The position numbers and the translations under genes were made by a program. The notes under the pieces were generated by a model that was not told where the DNA came from, ran no database searches, and saw only the letters and a program-made list of their open reading frames with translations. From Aptenodytes patagonicus (taxonomy: Eukaryota > Chordata > Aves > Sphenisciformes > Spheniscidae), in the NCBI RefSeq assembly GCF_965638725.1, contig NC_134958.1, forward strand, positions 16,681,464 through 16,745,463: 64,000 bases of DNA. The letters are read 5' to 3'. Below are positions 13,202 to 25,800 of this stretch, in pieces; the stretch's first letter is position 1, and every line of letters begins with the position of its first letter.

Positions 13202-13207
13202 AATAAA
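13202..13207 (+). promoter_or_regulatory. AATAAA polyadenylation signal candidate
   Basis: AATAAA lies 64 bases after the stop of the candidate alternative exon, with GTGTTTGTT about 15 bases further on, a plausible downstream GU-rich element. Confidence 0.4.
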
Positions 13208-16200
13208 TATGTCGAGCTAAGTGTTTGTTATCTTATTATTTTCAGTGACAGTATTGCCACTCTAAATTCCTTTTTGAACAAATTTAGCTGGAGCAGGCAT
13301 TGTGGCTATTGAGTCTATCTTTTTGCTAAGACACTTGCTCATATTAGAAGACTTCATGTAACATTTCCAGTTTCAGACAGATGTGCCTGAAACCTAATAT
13401 ACTGTAGTTACGGTAATGTTGTCATTTGGTCATAAAGGAAGAAGAGTTAAATGTCAGTGCTCATCACGAAGTCTGAACTCCCAGATGATTCAGTTTCTCT
13501 TTCAATAAAGGAGTAAAGGGTTTCAAGTTATTTGAGATGGCAGGCATGCTATTCAAAGTTTTCTGTTAATATGTTTTTTTCATTACAGGTCTTGAAGCTT
13601 TGGAAAAAAGGTAAAGAATTCCTGAAATCTAGGGCATTGTTCTGCACGAGTTGAGCTTGTTAGTGGCAAAAGTTATATGCAGATGAGCTTGTTAATTTCT
13701 AAAATTAAATACATCTGGAAGCTTAACTTATATCCTACTGTGACTAACCATTCCAAAAGCAACTATCTCAGTTGGTATCTATGACAGTATCCAATGATCA
13801 AAAAAACTGAACAGAATTGCTTCTGTCTGTACCAGTGAGCTTGGAAAACAATATTACAAAATATTCATGGACTACCAGAAGGACGATGTCTACTTCTGAC
13901 TACTTCATTTGCCTCTTTTTTTGAAGCTCATGTTCTGGTGAAAGGGTACAGATTTATACTTTAAATCTGCTTATACATTTAGCATGCATGTGCTCCAAAT
14001 ACCTACGTTTTATATATATATATATATGAAAGTGTCCAGAAAAGTAGAGTAGAACTTGTTTTCCACTAGATAAAAGCTAGCACAGAAAACAATCATAGAA
14101 TTTTTGTTGTTGCATTGTAGTTGTGAAATAAAAAAAGCTAAATAAAAGTATTCTTAAAATTAGCAAAAAACGGAGCACTGCCATAGTGATAAATGTTTTT
14201 CTAAAAGGCACTTTGTAAATGCTCAAATATACCACTTTTCTTGTGACACTCATATGGAATCTGAGACCCAACAAAGCAGATCCAAAGGAAGATTGTAACA
14301 CCAGAGGATGAAATAGCATTCCTGAAAATTCACTTAAACACAATGCAAAAAATATATTTTGTAGCTAGCCATCTAGTTAATATAATAAAGTATGTGTTCA
14401 CATTGCCTTTACAGAGCTCTTCTTGTGGATCACAGGCACACAAGCTAAAAGTGAAGCATACACTCTTCTGTGTACACTTGCATTGGATTGCCAATCTCTA
14501 CACTCATTTGATACTTCACATTATTGTCAAATGTTTCTTCAAACTTGTATACGCAAGTTCTTGAAAAAATTTTCCAGTATGTAATAAAAGGCAATTTGAG
14601 TCCTTGAAATGGAATCTTTTGGTGTATTCAGCAGGAAATACTCGAGTAAAAGGTGAAGCTGATGTACTTTTAACTGAACCTTTCTTCTTTCCTGCTACAA
14701 TAGATCTATAACCCAAAGCTAGCTCATTGCTTAGATCAGCTTTCTTACCGTTCGGATCCTTATTGCAGTCAATTGCTGAAGTTTATACAAAGTACATCCT
14801 TAAATACAACATACTGCATTGAGCTGTGTTTATTTTATATAAAAGTAGACTTTTTAAGGTTGTAACCTTAAACAGCAGGTGATTCAAGAAATGCAAGTTA
14901 ATTGATGCAGTATCCTCATTAGAAAGCATATTAGAGAAAAGCAAAAATAACAAGCCTTAGTTTGGTTGCAATATAATGCTCACATTTTTTCTATCTATGC
15001 TATGATAACAAGACCTTGGTAACAAGAAAAATCTGATGCTGAAAAATGTTCATATAGTCCAGTGATAGCAAATGTCACATGCAAGAACTTAAACATAGGC
15101 ATTTTATCTTGTGTTTCAGCGCAGTTACTTTTTTTTTTTAAGCGTAACTAGCAATAGACTGTTAGCAGTGTTGTTGTGAGTGGGAAAATTTGGTGAGATG
15201 AATGACACTTTCTTGTACAAAATCATTTACACAGAAGTCTATTTGATGTTAATTTCCACAGTGTTTCCGGATAGCTCCTTCTTGTTCTTATAGTATTTAA
15301 GCTCAACTGTCGTCTGCTCTGATAGGGAAGAAGTGCCATAGGGAAACGCTGAGGAGGAAAGACAGGCTGGAACACAGAAGTCCCTACACCACTTCTGGAG
15401 ATCATTTAGGAATTTGTCCTTAATTTTGCTGTTATTTTAGACATAAATAGCTGTAGCACAGCACACAGTGGCCAAATCTTCTCACCCAGGTAACGACCAG
15501 CATGCTTATTTCATAGTGGGTTGGCAGTGTCTGTCCCTGTACGCACTGTTCTTCACTCTCATAATGCTTCTAGGTCAAGACTACCTGTTCTGACCCTCTA
15601 ATAACTCAAAATATTTTTATTAAATGTCAGTTGTCTACTGTTCAATTTTGGTCATTATGTCAGCTCCATCACTGAGCTCTCTTTACCTGGAGAGCTAGCT
15701 CTAGAGAACTTGCTGAAACCTGGAAGTTCTTTACTGCCTTTACAGTTCCTTTTCTGGTTTGTAGGATTACTTGCGCTCATGGAGAAGCTTCATGTGTTGA
15801 AATCAGCAATTCCTTGTTGTTTGAGGTTAAGAACTTTAACTAGATAGTTAATTATCTTTAGAAGTCAAGATCCCATGTTTACCTCTACTTGACAGCATAG
15901 AAAAATTTTCAACAAAATGTTATGTTTGGGAAATCCATAGGGAACAATTCAGATAAGTTCCAGTACTCAAATTAACTGAAAAGGTTGCTAGCTTAGTATA
16001 AACAGTATGCTTACAAAATGATTTATTGTAACCATATGATGAAAATAAAGGCATCTGTTTCTCTAAATGTAATCTGTTGATGAAACATAAAATAAGGCAC
16101 TGCAAGTGCTTTCATGACCAGCTGAGTCACGCATTTAAGGAAGCAGGTGGTGGTGGTGTGGCCAACAGTCTTGCTGGGGCCAAAAGTGAGTGAAGAATGA

Positions 16201-17143
16201 TTGTTTGATAGTCAAACACTAAGCAAAATGTATATAGAACTTGGGGGTGGGCAGGGACACACACTCATGTAAGTTTTATTTCTTTAATCTCTTGAGAACT
16301 GTCCTTTAGTGCTGACCCAATTTCAGTTTAGGTCCCATCCAGCTTAAGCGATACCTATTGTGCAACTCGTAGATCACTTCCTGTATTTATCAGTGTCTTG
16401 TGAGATGATGCCTTTAGCTCATACAAACTTAGATTCTCCATCACAGAGCTGGATGAAGTAATGTGATACTTAGTGTGTCTCAACTTGAAGTTCATGTTCT
16501 CTTCTCTTGTTGAAGCCATTAGTAAAACTTGCACAGGCTTTTTGAGTTAAGACTTCAGCTGTAATTTTTGAAAGTTAAGATTATGCTAAGCAGTCTTGAA
16601 AATTTCACCTGACATAGTTTAGCATTTTTACATTTCTTCTAAATGTGTTTCAGAACAAGGTGGGATAACTGGTATTTTTGTCTGAAACCTTCTGTTGACT
16701 TCTGTTCTGGTTCACTGGCACATGCCAAGGAAAGGGTCAAAATTGCAATTAGAAGAAACATCAGTGTGTCAGTAAACTTAAATCAGCTGAGTAATGGGTA
16801 CATCCTTGGGTTTCGTCATCTCCTGTTTTGGGGAACTCCAAAATAACAACAGGAAAACAGACAATTTTTTCCCCTTCATATGAACTGGTCATATCTAGTC
16901 ATTAATATTTGCATTGAATATTTTCTCTTAAGGCTTGCTGATGTGGTCCACTCTGTGAAGTTGATGAGTTAATGTTTATGCTTGTGATCTAGTAAGCACT
17001 GCCAAGCATTCAGATACTAACACTTCTGCCTTCTGACACAGAAATAACCCTGACAGAATCAGTATTTACACTTACCAACTCTGGTGCTTTTAAATACAAG
17101 AGCTGTAGAACAGTTAAAGGAAAACTCTAAAGAAAGCTTTTTA

Positions 17144-17173
17144 CCATTGCCAAAACATTCTTTTTGGCAATGG
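17144..17173 (+). repeat. 12-bp perfect inverted repeat, 6-base loop
   Basis: CCATTGCCAAAA and TTTTGGCAATGG are exact reverse complements separated by CATTCT. Weak TTTTA/TAAAA pairing could extend the stem past a bulge. It lies in the presumed MINDY2 3' UTR. Confidence 0.9.
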
Positions 17174-19112
17174 CAAATGATAAAATTTAACGGAAATCAT
17201 AAAATGAGTGCTGTTATACGTTGCATCTCAATGAACACAGAATAGGCAGGAGTTTTAGCTGTGTTAGCCAGCTACTGTTGAAAGGCAGTCTGATTTGGTG
17301 CCCCAGTTCCTCTACTGTAAAGTCATGCAGCTCATGAAGACACAATGATGTAGTTTAACAAGACATAACCATGCCATCTTTATCTAGCTAATGCTAACAA
17401 TTTTAATACTGAGGACATGATGATACGGACTTCTCCATGTAACATGAATTCCAAGTACGTCTTGTCATTAAGTGCTTACTATAATTTATGATATGTGCCA
17501 GCTATAATAAAGCTAGCGTGATCATTTCTGCCCATGCTATAAATGCACTTACTTTCTGTGAAAGAAATACAGAAAATTAGATGACTGCTTTCCTAATAGA
17601 CTTCAAAACTACCTTGAAATGTTCTTTGTAATACTGTCTTTTTCAGTCTTGGGAAATTAAAGAATGCATAAAAGTTCCTGAAGAATTGTAATGAGTTGAC
17701 ACAATGTTTTTTCTTGTCTTGTAGTACGTCTGTATGGAACATACTATAAAAAAAAAACCAACCCACCACCTTAACGTTTGATTTTGTATGAGAATGTTGT
17801 ATTTAGCTATATATGCTGCAGTCACCTTTTAGAACTAACAAACTGCTTCATCAGTAGCAAACCTATGCTGTAGAAATTTCAGTGGAAGGATTTAATAAAC
17901 ATTAGGAAAAGAATTATTTTGAAACAAAATAATGCAACATTTTGGTTTTTTGCTGTGGTCTCTTGTGAATTGCAATAGCTAATGGTTCAGGGCTATCTTA
18001 TAGTCACAGTAATTAGTGGTGGCTAAATGCGTCTTAGGATCCTTTTAAACTTACGGAGCAGTATTGCAATACTTAACACTGGTCCTAAATCTTTTTTTAG
18101 TAACTGTCTATCCAATTCAACTTCATACTACCAGATACAGCCACAAGGAGGAACATGACATTTCAGTGTAGACTTACGCAAGGTGGTTTCATAATTTATT
18201 AAAATTTTTCATAGTTAATTACCAACATGTATTGGCTCTGCAAGCGGAGAGCTGGGAGAAACAACTGAAATAAAAGCCTGTACTTCCAACTTTAGCTGGA
18301 ACTTCCAAAGGGTGTAGAGGAAGCTGATGACCAGCACTGTTCTTTTGAAAAATCTCAGGCTAAGTAAGAAAGTTTAATCATCTATGCTGTTTCTACCTTT
18401 TTTTCTTCTAAGAGGAAAGCTAGTGTTAGATTATCTTGTGTATTTTTAGAGAAAAAACAAGCTCAGTTTTGAATTTAACTGTGTCTTCAGGTTTGCTAGC
18501 TTTTTAGCATGTTACCTGTTCAACATTTTATGCCTGTCTCCAATGGAACTTTATTTTCTCTTCAAGTATTTTGGTGTCAGGGCATCAACTAGTCTCTTAA
18601 TTTTAGGGCTTTTGTTATTGCAGATTAACCAGAGCCAAGAGAAGCTGTTTTATATTAATTACTGGTTTTGTTTACAATTGAGTTCTAGTGAAATCTTTCA
18701 GATTGACAATTTGAAAACGGGTTCTACGTGAGGTGAGTAAATAACAGTATGGGGGTTTTGGCCAATTGCAGCTCTGGTAGACTTTACAATTGAGTTGCAT
18801 TTACTGTAGGAAAAAATTATTGCTGTGGGAATAAAATCCTTCCTTTGCCTGGAAAAGTATAGTAGCTGGTTGTCTTCAAGACCACTGCAGATAGATACAG
18901 TGAATCAATGAACCTGCTTGTGAATTTTTAAACTACTTATAATTCAGCATTTGCATTTTTTATCATGAATAGTTGCAATAATTACCTGTTTGCATTTCAT
19001 ATCCTCAGTTCACAGCAGTATGCCTGCATTTCTGGATTTCTTACATGCTTTCTCTGAGGCCAGCAAGCAAAAGTAACTTTTGAGAACCCATTAAAAAGGT
19101 GACCATAGGTAC

Positions 19113-19184
19113 AGCGATTTCAAGAGACGTATCTGTTGCAGTGAGTGTTTCTTCACCTATATTTTGGTAACTCTTGAAATCGCT
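19113..19184 (+). repeat. 14-bp perfect inverted repeat, 44-base loop
   Basis: AGCGATTTCAAGAG (19113-19126) and CTCTTGAAATCGCT (19171-19184) are exact reverse complements. The loop contains a smaller GTGA/TCAC stem. In a transcript this gives a hairpin of about 72 nt. Confidence 0.9.
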
Positions 19185-20550
19185 AGTGCTGTTACATTAT
19201 GTTAACAAGTGCGACTGGTCACGCAATTACAGTACAGACATTCACCGAATAAGCAGGACTCTGGTTTTGACACAGTTTGTACTTGCCAAAAGAAATCAGT
19301 TAATACTTGCCCCCAGGTTGCTATCAGATTGTATTGGACAAATTATGTCACTCATGAATGTTTTTTTCCCCTGTATTTTTGCAGTGTATGATCATCGTTT
19401 ACAGGTCAAGCCTCAAAAAATTTGATAGTGGTACTTAAAACTATAGAAAGCATCAAGTATCTTGTCCTGTCCCACAGAAATAAATTCTAAATCTGTTGCT
19501 GCTTCCTCAGTACTAGTTCCTACATAAAAAGTCAGTCACAGAATGTTAATACCTTACAGCTACTTTCTTTGTAAGGGAGTGAAAAATGCTGTTGTCAGTT
19601 CCCCCACAATAACCTGATAGAGCTTTACTGTTAAATGACAGTGTTTTGGTTTATCTTTCATATTGCAGCTTTCAGTGAAAGACATTCTTACCAAAGTTTT
19701 CATAAACAATTTTTGATTATCCTTTTATCTGGTGAATAGATGCATAGCTATTATTTGTACAACTTTTGATAATCACCTTTTACATATACATGTAAGCTTA
19801 CTAAAGAAGCTAGAGAGGAAACTGATGAAACATACAAACATGAATCCTATGTAAGTTGCCCCTAGTTCTCTCCAGTGTTAAGTCAAATATTTATTACTAC
19901 ACTGTCTTGACTAAGTCTTTTTACAATGAAATTATTAAAAAAAAAAAAGTGTCACCTAATGTTTACCTTGGTCTCTAAATCTAGTTTTAAAAGGAAATGC
20001 GAAAATAAAAGCTAACGCAAGCTACTGTAGATTTACCAAGAGAGGGGAGAAGTTAAATTTTTAAAAACTGTATTTTAAAAGTGCATGACATGATTAAATC
20101 TAGTCATGCAGTATCGTTTGTACCAATGTATGTGATGGAAGTCCTTTTCATCATCATGTTACGCCACTATCCAGCATTGTAATGGCATCTACAAGTTCAA
20201 CTACTGAATGTTTTGCATTTTAAAAGCCTTAACTGTTTATATTGTATTAATGTGTTTTTAAAGACTATAAGGAAACAACATTTTCCTTGTAAGTTGTTAA
20301 AATTTTGAACGCTTACTTAAATAATTTTCAGAGAAGTCCAGTTCTGTATCTTAATGCCCCTTTTTGTTTGTGTACCACAAGAAAAACCCTGTTAACTGGG
20401 GACACTTTTTAAAAGATAACAGAATTTATCAGCCTCTTTATAGTTTAAGATCTTTACCCTACTGAGATTTATTTTGGTTAACAGTCTTCTGAATTTCATT
20501 GTATGTAAACAAATTTAAGTGAGCAAACAAATAAACATTTCATTTAGGTA

Positions 20551-22199
20551 TTTAAAGTTCTTTCTTAATGGTAAAGATTGGATGAAATCCTAAAAAAAAA
20601 AAAAATCCTCTCTGGAAAAGAGAAGGATAAACTTCTGTTGATCTAAATATTTTCATAAATTCAAAGTTTTTGGCAATGTGTTTTCAAACAGATTTTTTTC
20701 CTCATCATCCTAGTTTCAATATTTTAAGTGAAATATCTACATATGCACAATCACATTTTCATTTAATTAAGCAAAAGTCAGGAAATATTATTTATACCTT
20801 TAATAGTTGGAACATGCATCTAGACCTGTTTACTGTAGGCAAGATAAAGCCACATCTCAAGTTTTCTTTTTGTACCTCTCTATAGCTTTGTCTTTTAAGG
20901 TTATAAACTTCCATATTTCCCATTTGATCCATTAGCCACTACAAATTCATCTTCTAGCAAATACTTCTTTTGTATGTGTTGTCACACCTAGTGAAGCACA
21001 GACTGCAGCCAAATGGATATGTACTTTTTAAAATGCACTGTGTTAACTTGTACTTTCTCTTGGAAACTCCTGAAAAAAAAACCTCAGTAAATTGAACTTC
21101 TTAGATTTTTCTTCTAAGAATTGAACAACAGAGAACATGCATTAAAGGCATCAAGATGTTACTTATTGGATAAATGTGTCCTGATGCATTTACTGATGCA
21201 GCATATTTCTTTTGTTTAAACCTAAATATTTCTCAGTTGTGAATATTCAAAGGACTAACTATAGGAAATGCTGTTATAGCAGGTTTCTCTCTCCTCCCAT
21301 CTTTCCTGAAAGGCTACTTACTCAAAAACAATTTAGTTTAACTCGTTTTCTGCTACTTAATTCCTCCAGTACACTGCAGATACTTAGCAGTTCTTCCACA
21401 CAGCAAGTGGACTGTAACTGAGGGTGGCAAAGATCCATGTGCAACATCAGCATGTTCTTACTGGCTCTTGCCTTAAAATTTGTAACTTGTGTCTTTCTTT
21501 AAAAGACAACCTTGACCAGTAAAAACTTCTAGCTCTTATTCAAATACTACTTATGTTCTGTTAGCAAGGTCCTCTGTTCATTTCTGTAACTATCCCATTT
21601 GGTAAAGTTGTGTAGTGGATTAGATTTGCTTTTTTTTTTTTTTCCCCTTGCTGAACAACAGCATTGTAACTATATACTGATGCTGACTGGGTGATAGATG
21701 AGTCTTGGACTGACTACCTAACATTTCTGATTGGGCCCAGTCAAGAAAGATTTAACATAGGCCATTCAACGTTAAACAAAACCAAAAGGTTTAAAGAGAT
21801 GCATCCCTTTTGCTGGAGACTACACCAATGAACAGCTGTAGGTGTACCGGAACAAGACTGCCTATATAGGATTCCCCAACCACTATAAGCAAAGTTCATT
21901 TGTGGTAGTCTGGTTTAAAATGAGCTGTATCAAAGTTCTGCCAGAGCTTTGCTCTACATAAAGAGCAAACTGCGTAAAATTATTTCTTTAGGCCTCCCAT
22001 GAGTGTTCCTGTATTTTTTGGTACTAATCTTTCTTGTGCTATCAAAGGTGCTTCTAGATTTTCAACTCAGTAATAATGAAGGAGACAATTAAAGAAGTTT
22101 TAGTTGGAAGCTAATGGCACCGCTGTTTTGATTTGCTATACCAACGTGTCTGTTTAATTCTGTCTTCCTTCCCCAAAGACTAGGTTTCAAAGACTTACT
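20551..22199. other. MINDY2-SLTM intergenic (tail-to-tail)
   Basis: AT-rich DNA between the last visible plus-strand AATAAA (20530) and the SLTM polyadenylation site. A small inverted repeat, TTCTTAGA/TCTAAGAA, sits near 21098-21120. No gene recognised. Confidence 0.5.
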
Positions 22200-22753
22200 A
22201 GAAGCTATACAGAATATGAAGGTTTATTTCAAAAGAATACATTTGCAAGAATACACATAAATGCACTCAATGTAACAGTACCTTCTGCAAAAATAGGTTA
22301 CATAATACCCAGTAATGAAAGAACAATCTTATTTTTCTACAAATTAGAAAGCAGAGATAGTAGCCTGGACAACCTTCAAAATGGAGGTTATAGTTGTGTA
22401 TGTTGTGATAAGTAGCTAACTTTAAAGCATGACACCACAGAGCTAATGTTGGTAAATCAAACTACTAGCACACAGCTGCAAACTATTCTTTTATACAGGA
22501 TTAACAAATATTTTGGTTCCAATTTGTTTTTACACAGCTCTAGTGCCTCAGGGAAAATGCTTATCAAAGATACACAAAAACTATCCAAAATTACAACATA
22601 ACTATTAAAATGCCTCCAAAATTGAGAGGAAAGTAATCATGTTAAATTAAAAAAAATTTAACCAGGACTTCCAGACAAGATTTCCTGTTTTTAATCAGAG
22701 AAAGTTTACAAGAGATTTCAATAAGTTATCTTGAAACCAAGCAGCTGTAGATC
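22200..22753 (-). other. SLTM: SLTM 3' UTR
   Basis: About 550 bases between the SLTM stop and the first minus-strand AATAAA. AT-rich with no conserved open frame. The length is inferred from the signal at 22223-22228; longer forms are possible. Confidence 0.7.
22223..22228 (-). promoter_or_regulatory. SLTM: SLTM polyadenylation signal
   Basis: TTTATT on the plus strand reads AATAAA on the SLTM strand, about 530 bases after the stop codon. Cleavage is expected 10-25 bases further on, near 22200-22212. Confidence 0.65.
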
Positions 22754-22862
22754 TTAGAATCTTCGTGGAGGTCCACCTTTAAATGGCTTAAATCCTGAGC
22801 CACTTCCCCTCTGCATGGAATTGCCTGTGATCTGTACAACTCTATTAATTGGTGAAGAGTTA
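22754..22862 (-). CDS. SLTM: SLTM exon 21 (last coding)
   Basis: Residues about 1003-1038 and the TAA at 22754-22756. Encodes [16 protein letters not shown] and the conserved end [13 protein letters not shown]. Acceptor TTTCCAG/T. Phase 2 in. Confidence 0.93.
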
Positions 22863-25800
22863 CTGGAAACAAAGGTTTTAAAAAAGTGTTAAGTTATGAT
22901 AAGTATCTAAACTCTCGGTGTATATGTAAGAACACTGTCATATCACTTAACACTCATATCACTTAACTGTTAAACTGTAATTCTCAAGAGAGACTTGAAA
23001 CCATGCAAGAAGTCACTCGCTTCTGTGCAGCTGAACAATACCGCCACTAGCAATACGACAACTGTGGAGCCATGTGCTAGCATGGAAAGACGGGTTTGTA
23101 TGTTGCACAGCAGCAACCCATCCACAGAAAGCAATGCTGCTTGCACCGAGACTATTCTACTTCCTAAGCGTAACCAAAGCTTTGAGAGCTCAGCAGGGAA
23201 TTGAGAGGAAGTAGTTTTTGTACCTTGTATGTGGAGACATCATGCCACCTCCTCCACGGCCGTCTCCCATTCTCCTTGTGTCATGATACCCACTGCCTTG
23301 AGAACTAGGTCCATGCCATTCTTTTCTTGGTCCAGTTTCACGACTATGGCGTTCAACAACATGTCTGTCCTCATTATAGTGCTAGTGTAAGAAAGTGATA
23401 GTCATTTTCAGAATGAAAGGCATATTTCGTTATCAACAGGAAATGAGTTTTTCCAAGAAAGTTAAGCTTACAGCATATATATATATATATATAAAATATA
23501 CAAAAGGCAAGCATCTCTTAAGATTTCAGTCCATAGGCAGCTAACCCATGCTTTCAAGAGCCCTGTTAAAAATAACTCTAGATAACAAACTAATTTGCAA
23601 TTGTGTGGATATGCAGGGAGTGAAGTTCCATGAACTCGTACTTTTACTCCCAGTTCTGCCCTGATCTTATGTAAGCACTGACAAGCATGTTCCATATAGC
23701 TACAGAAAGAGAAATGCTATTTTTTTTTTTTTAAATGCTTCAGGATCCAGTAGCATGGAGCAATTTAGTCTGTAGACTTTAAAGCCAAGTCTTACAGAGG
23801 TTTTTCTCTCAGTAGTGCGTTACAGAGTACAATGACAAACTGCACTGGCAGTAGCAGGCAATGTAAGGTTAAGACCCTGAAAACACAGGATGACAACAAA
23901 TTCTTAACAGCCTTATCAGCAACTCATTCAGGTATTGTTCTGATCTACCTGAAAGATGCTAGGCATAAAAAGAATTGGGTACGTTGTCTGCAACTCCTTG
24001 GCTTATTAAAAAACCCAACAAAAAAGAACTTTTAAAATAGAGAAAAGTAACTTAAAAATAGCCAGAATTCTTGATAATGATTTATACAACGCTATTTTTC
24101 CAGCGTGATTTTGCATTTTCCAGTCTCTCACTCATGCACACAAATGCAAGAAGATGACTCACTTGTCCTCCACCTCTTTCTCCCATCACGCCTCGTTCTC
24201 CTTCCCTGCTTCCATACCCAGAAGCACTGCTACGGCTACCAGGAGGTGCACCTCTCACGTGTCCAGACACTTCTCTTCCTGACCGATCTGGCCTCTCACC
24301 TCTGTAAAAATTGCTTTTATCAAAATTTTGGTTTCAGTATAATAGAACTGGCACCAAATCATAGCACACGTAGACTTCAAAGATTCCTTTTTGTTTTTCA
24401 GGTTCCTAGCAACTTGCAGTTAGCTTCTTAGAAACATTCTTTTAGATCTATGTGGCGCTCTAAATAATTAAAACTTACATGTTATTTGTTTATATCTGCA
24501 TTCTTGCACAAAAGCCTCCTTACTCTATGTTGTGACACATGATTAAGAATAGACTGCTGGAAGTCACATCAAGTTTACAGATGAGGTTTAGCATACGTGA
24601 CAACCTACACACAATTTTTTTCTAATGCTTTTGGAAAGTGACTTTGCCATTCTTTTGGGGGGGGTGGGGTGGGGTCTGTTTACACATCAATTCTTGAGGA
24701 ATTGCTACTATGGATAAATTCTACAAGCATCAGTACCTTCACTAGTTTGTTACTGGTTAGCCAGCAAATTTACCTGCCATCCCGTTTGTCTGTGCTTATG
24801 CTTCCCTCGCTCTTCCAATTTGTTTGCCTAGGTGGATTTGAACCAGTCTCTCTTGGATGTCGACCATGTGGTATTTCAGGTCTGTCATGAATTATCACTG
24901 TTCTTCTTTCATCTCTGTCTCCTCGCACTTCTCTTCTGTCTGTATCTCGAAGTTCACTTCTTGGTTGTGGCGGTTCATTTCTTCTGGACTCACTGAAGTT
25001 CTTGGGATATCTCTCAAACCCTGGCTCTTCTCTTCGCGCTGTTGGGCGAGTCTTTTTTGCTTCACCTTGATTTACAAAACGTTCTCGCCTGAGTTGTTAA
25101 AGTAAAAAAGTCATTTGCTTGTCTCCCGTTTTCCCATTTCTCTGCACATGTAAGCACATGCATGAGTACACAAAAATATTACTCATCTTTATATTACATG
25201 TTTATTACTATGTATGTGGTATATACCTTAAAGATCCTTCCCACCCCAAATTATATTTATTTCTACAATTGCCATTTTGAGCTCAAGTTCTTACGGCCAG
25301 TTTAACATTTCTTTATGCATTTATCTGTTCACATTTTGGTCAGTATAATTTAAGCAATTGTAGGGCCTCCTTTTTGCCTAGTATGAAGCAGAGGGAATGC
25401 TAGATTTCTCGAGTCAGCTAGAAAATATAATTCTAGTTCATTGCAGCATAAAAGTAGAAGTCCAGAAGCTACGATTATGTGGTCTTAACTTTATAACTGG
25501 TTATTGGAGATGTTTAATGGAAACATGAAGATGGATCTGGAACCAGCATTTACTGCACAGTTGCATGGATCCTGATGAATGTGACTCATGCAAGTAATGC
25601 TCTTAACCTCTCATTAAATCAGCTCCTTTTAGCCTTGCTTACTAAGGAGGTAAGTTACCAAATAGGACAAATCTAATCCATTAGAACCCATTTATGACTA
25701 GGCATGCAAGAGGAATAATCGCAAAAATTCTTTCAAAATGTCACCCAGAAAAGACCACCAGGCAGCCAATTTAAAGTTCTCAGAGAAAAGCGGACTAGAT

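Larger units (their letters stand above)
11096..20550 (+). other. MINDY2: Probable long MINDY2 3' UTR / 3' flank
   Basis: More than 9 kb downstream of the MINDY2 stop with no recognisable protein-coding gene and low GC. AATAAA signals are visible at 12290, 13202, 13504, 16044, 17894, 18269, 19479, 20004 and 20530. I cannot say which are used. From memory the mammalian MINDY2 mRNA has a multi-kilobase 3' UTR, so much of this may be transcribed. Strong inverted repeats at 17144-17173 and 19113-19184 would form hairpins in such an RNA. A (TA)n run lies at 14010-14027. Confidence 0.45.

Noticed and set aside
14853-14872. 9-bp inverted repeat TTTAAGGTT/AACCTTAAA
   Set aside because: Real, but short and AT-rich; expected several times by chance in a window this size.
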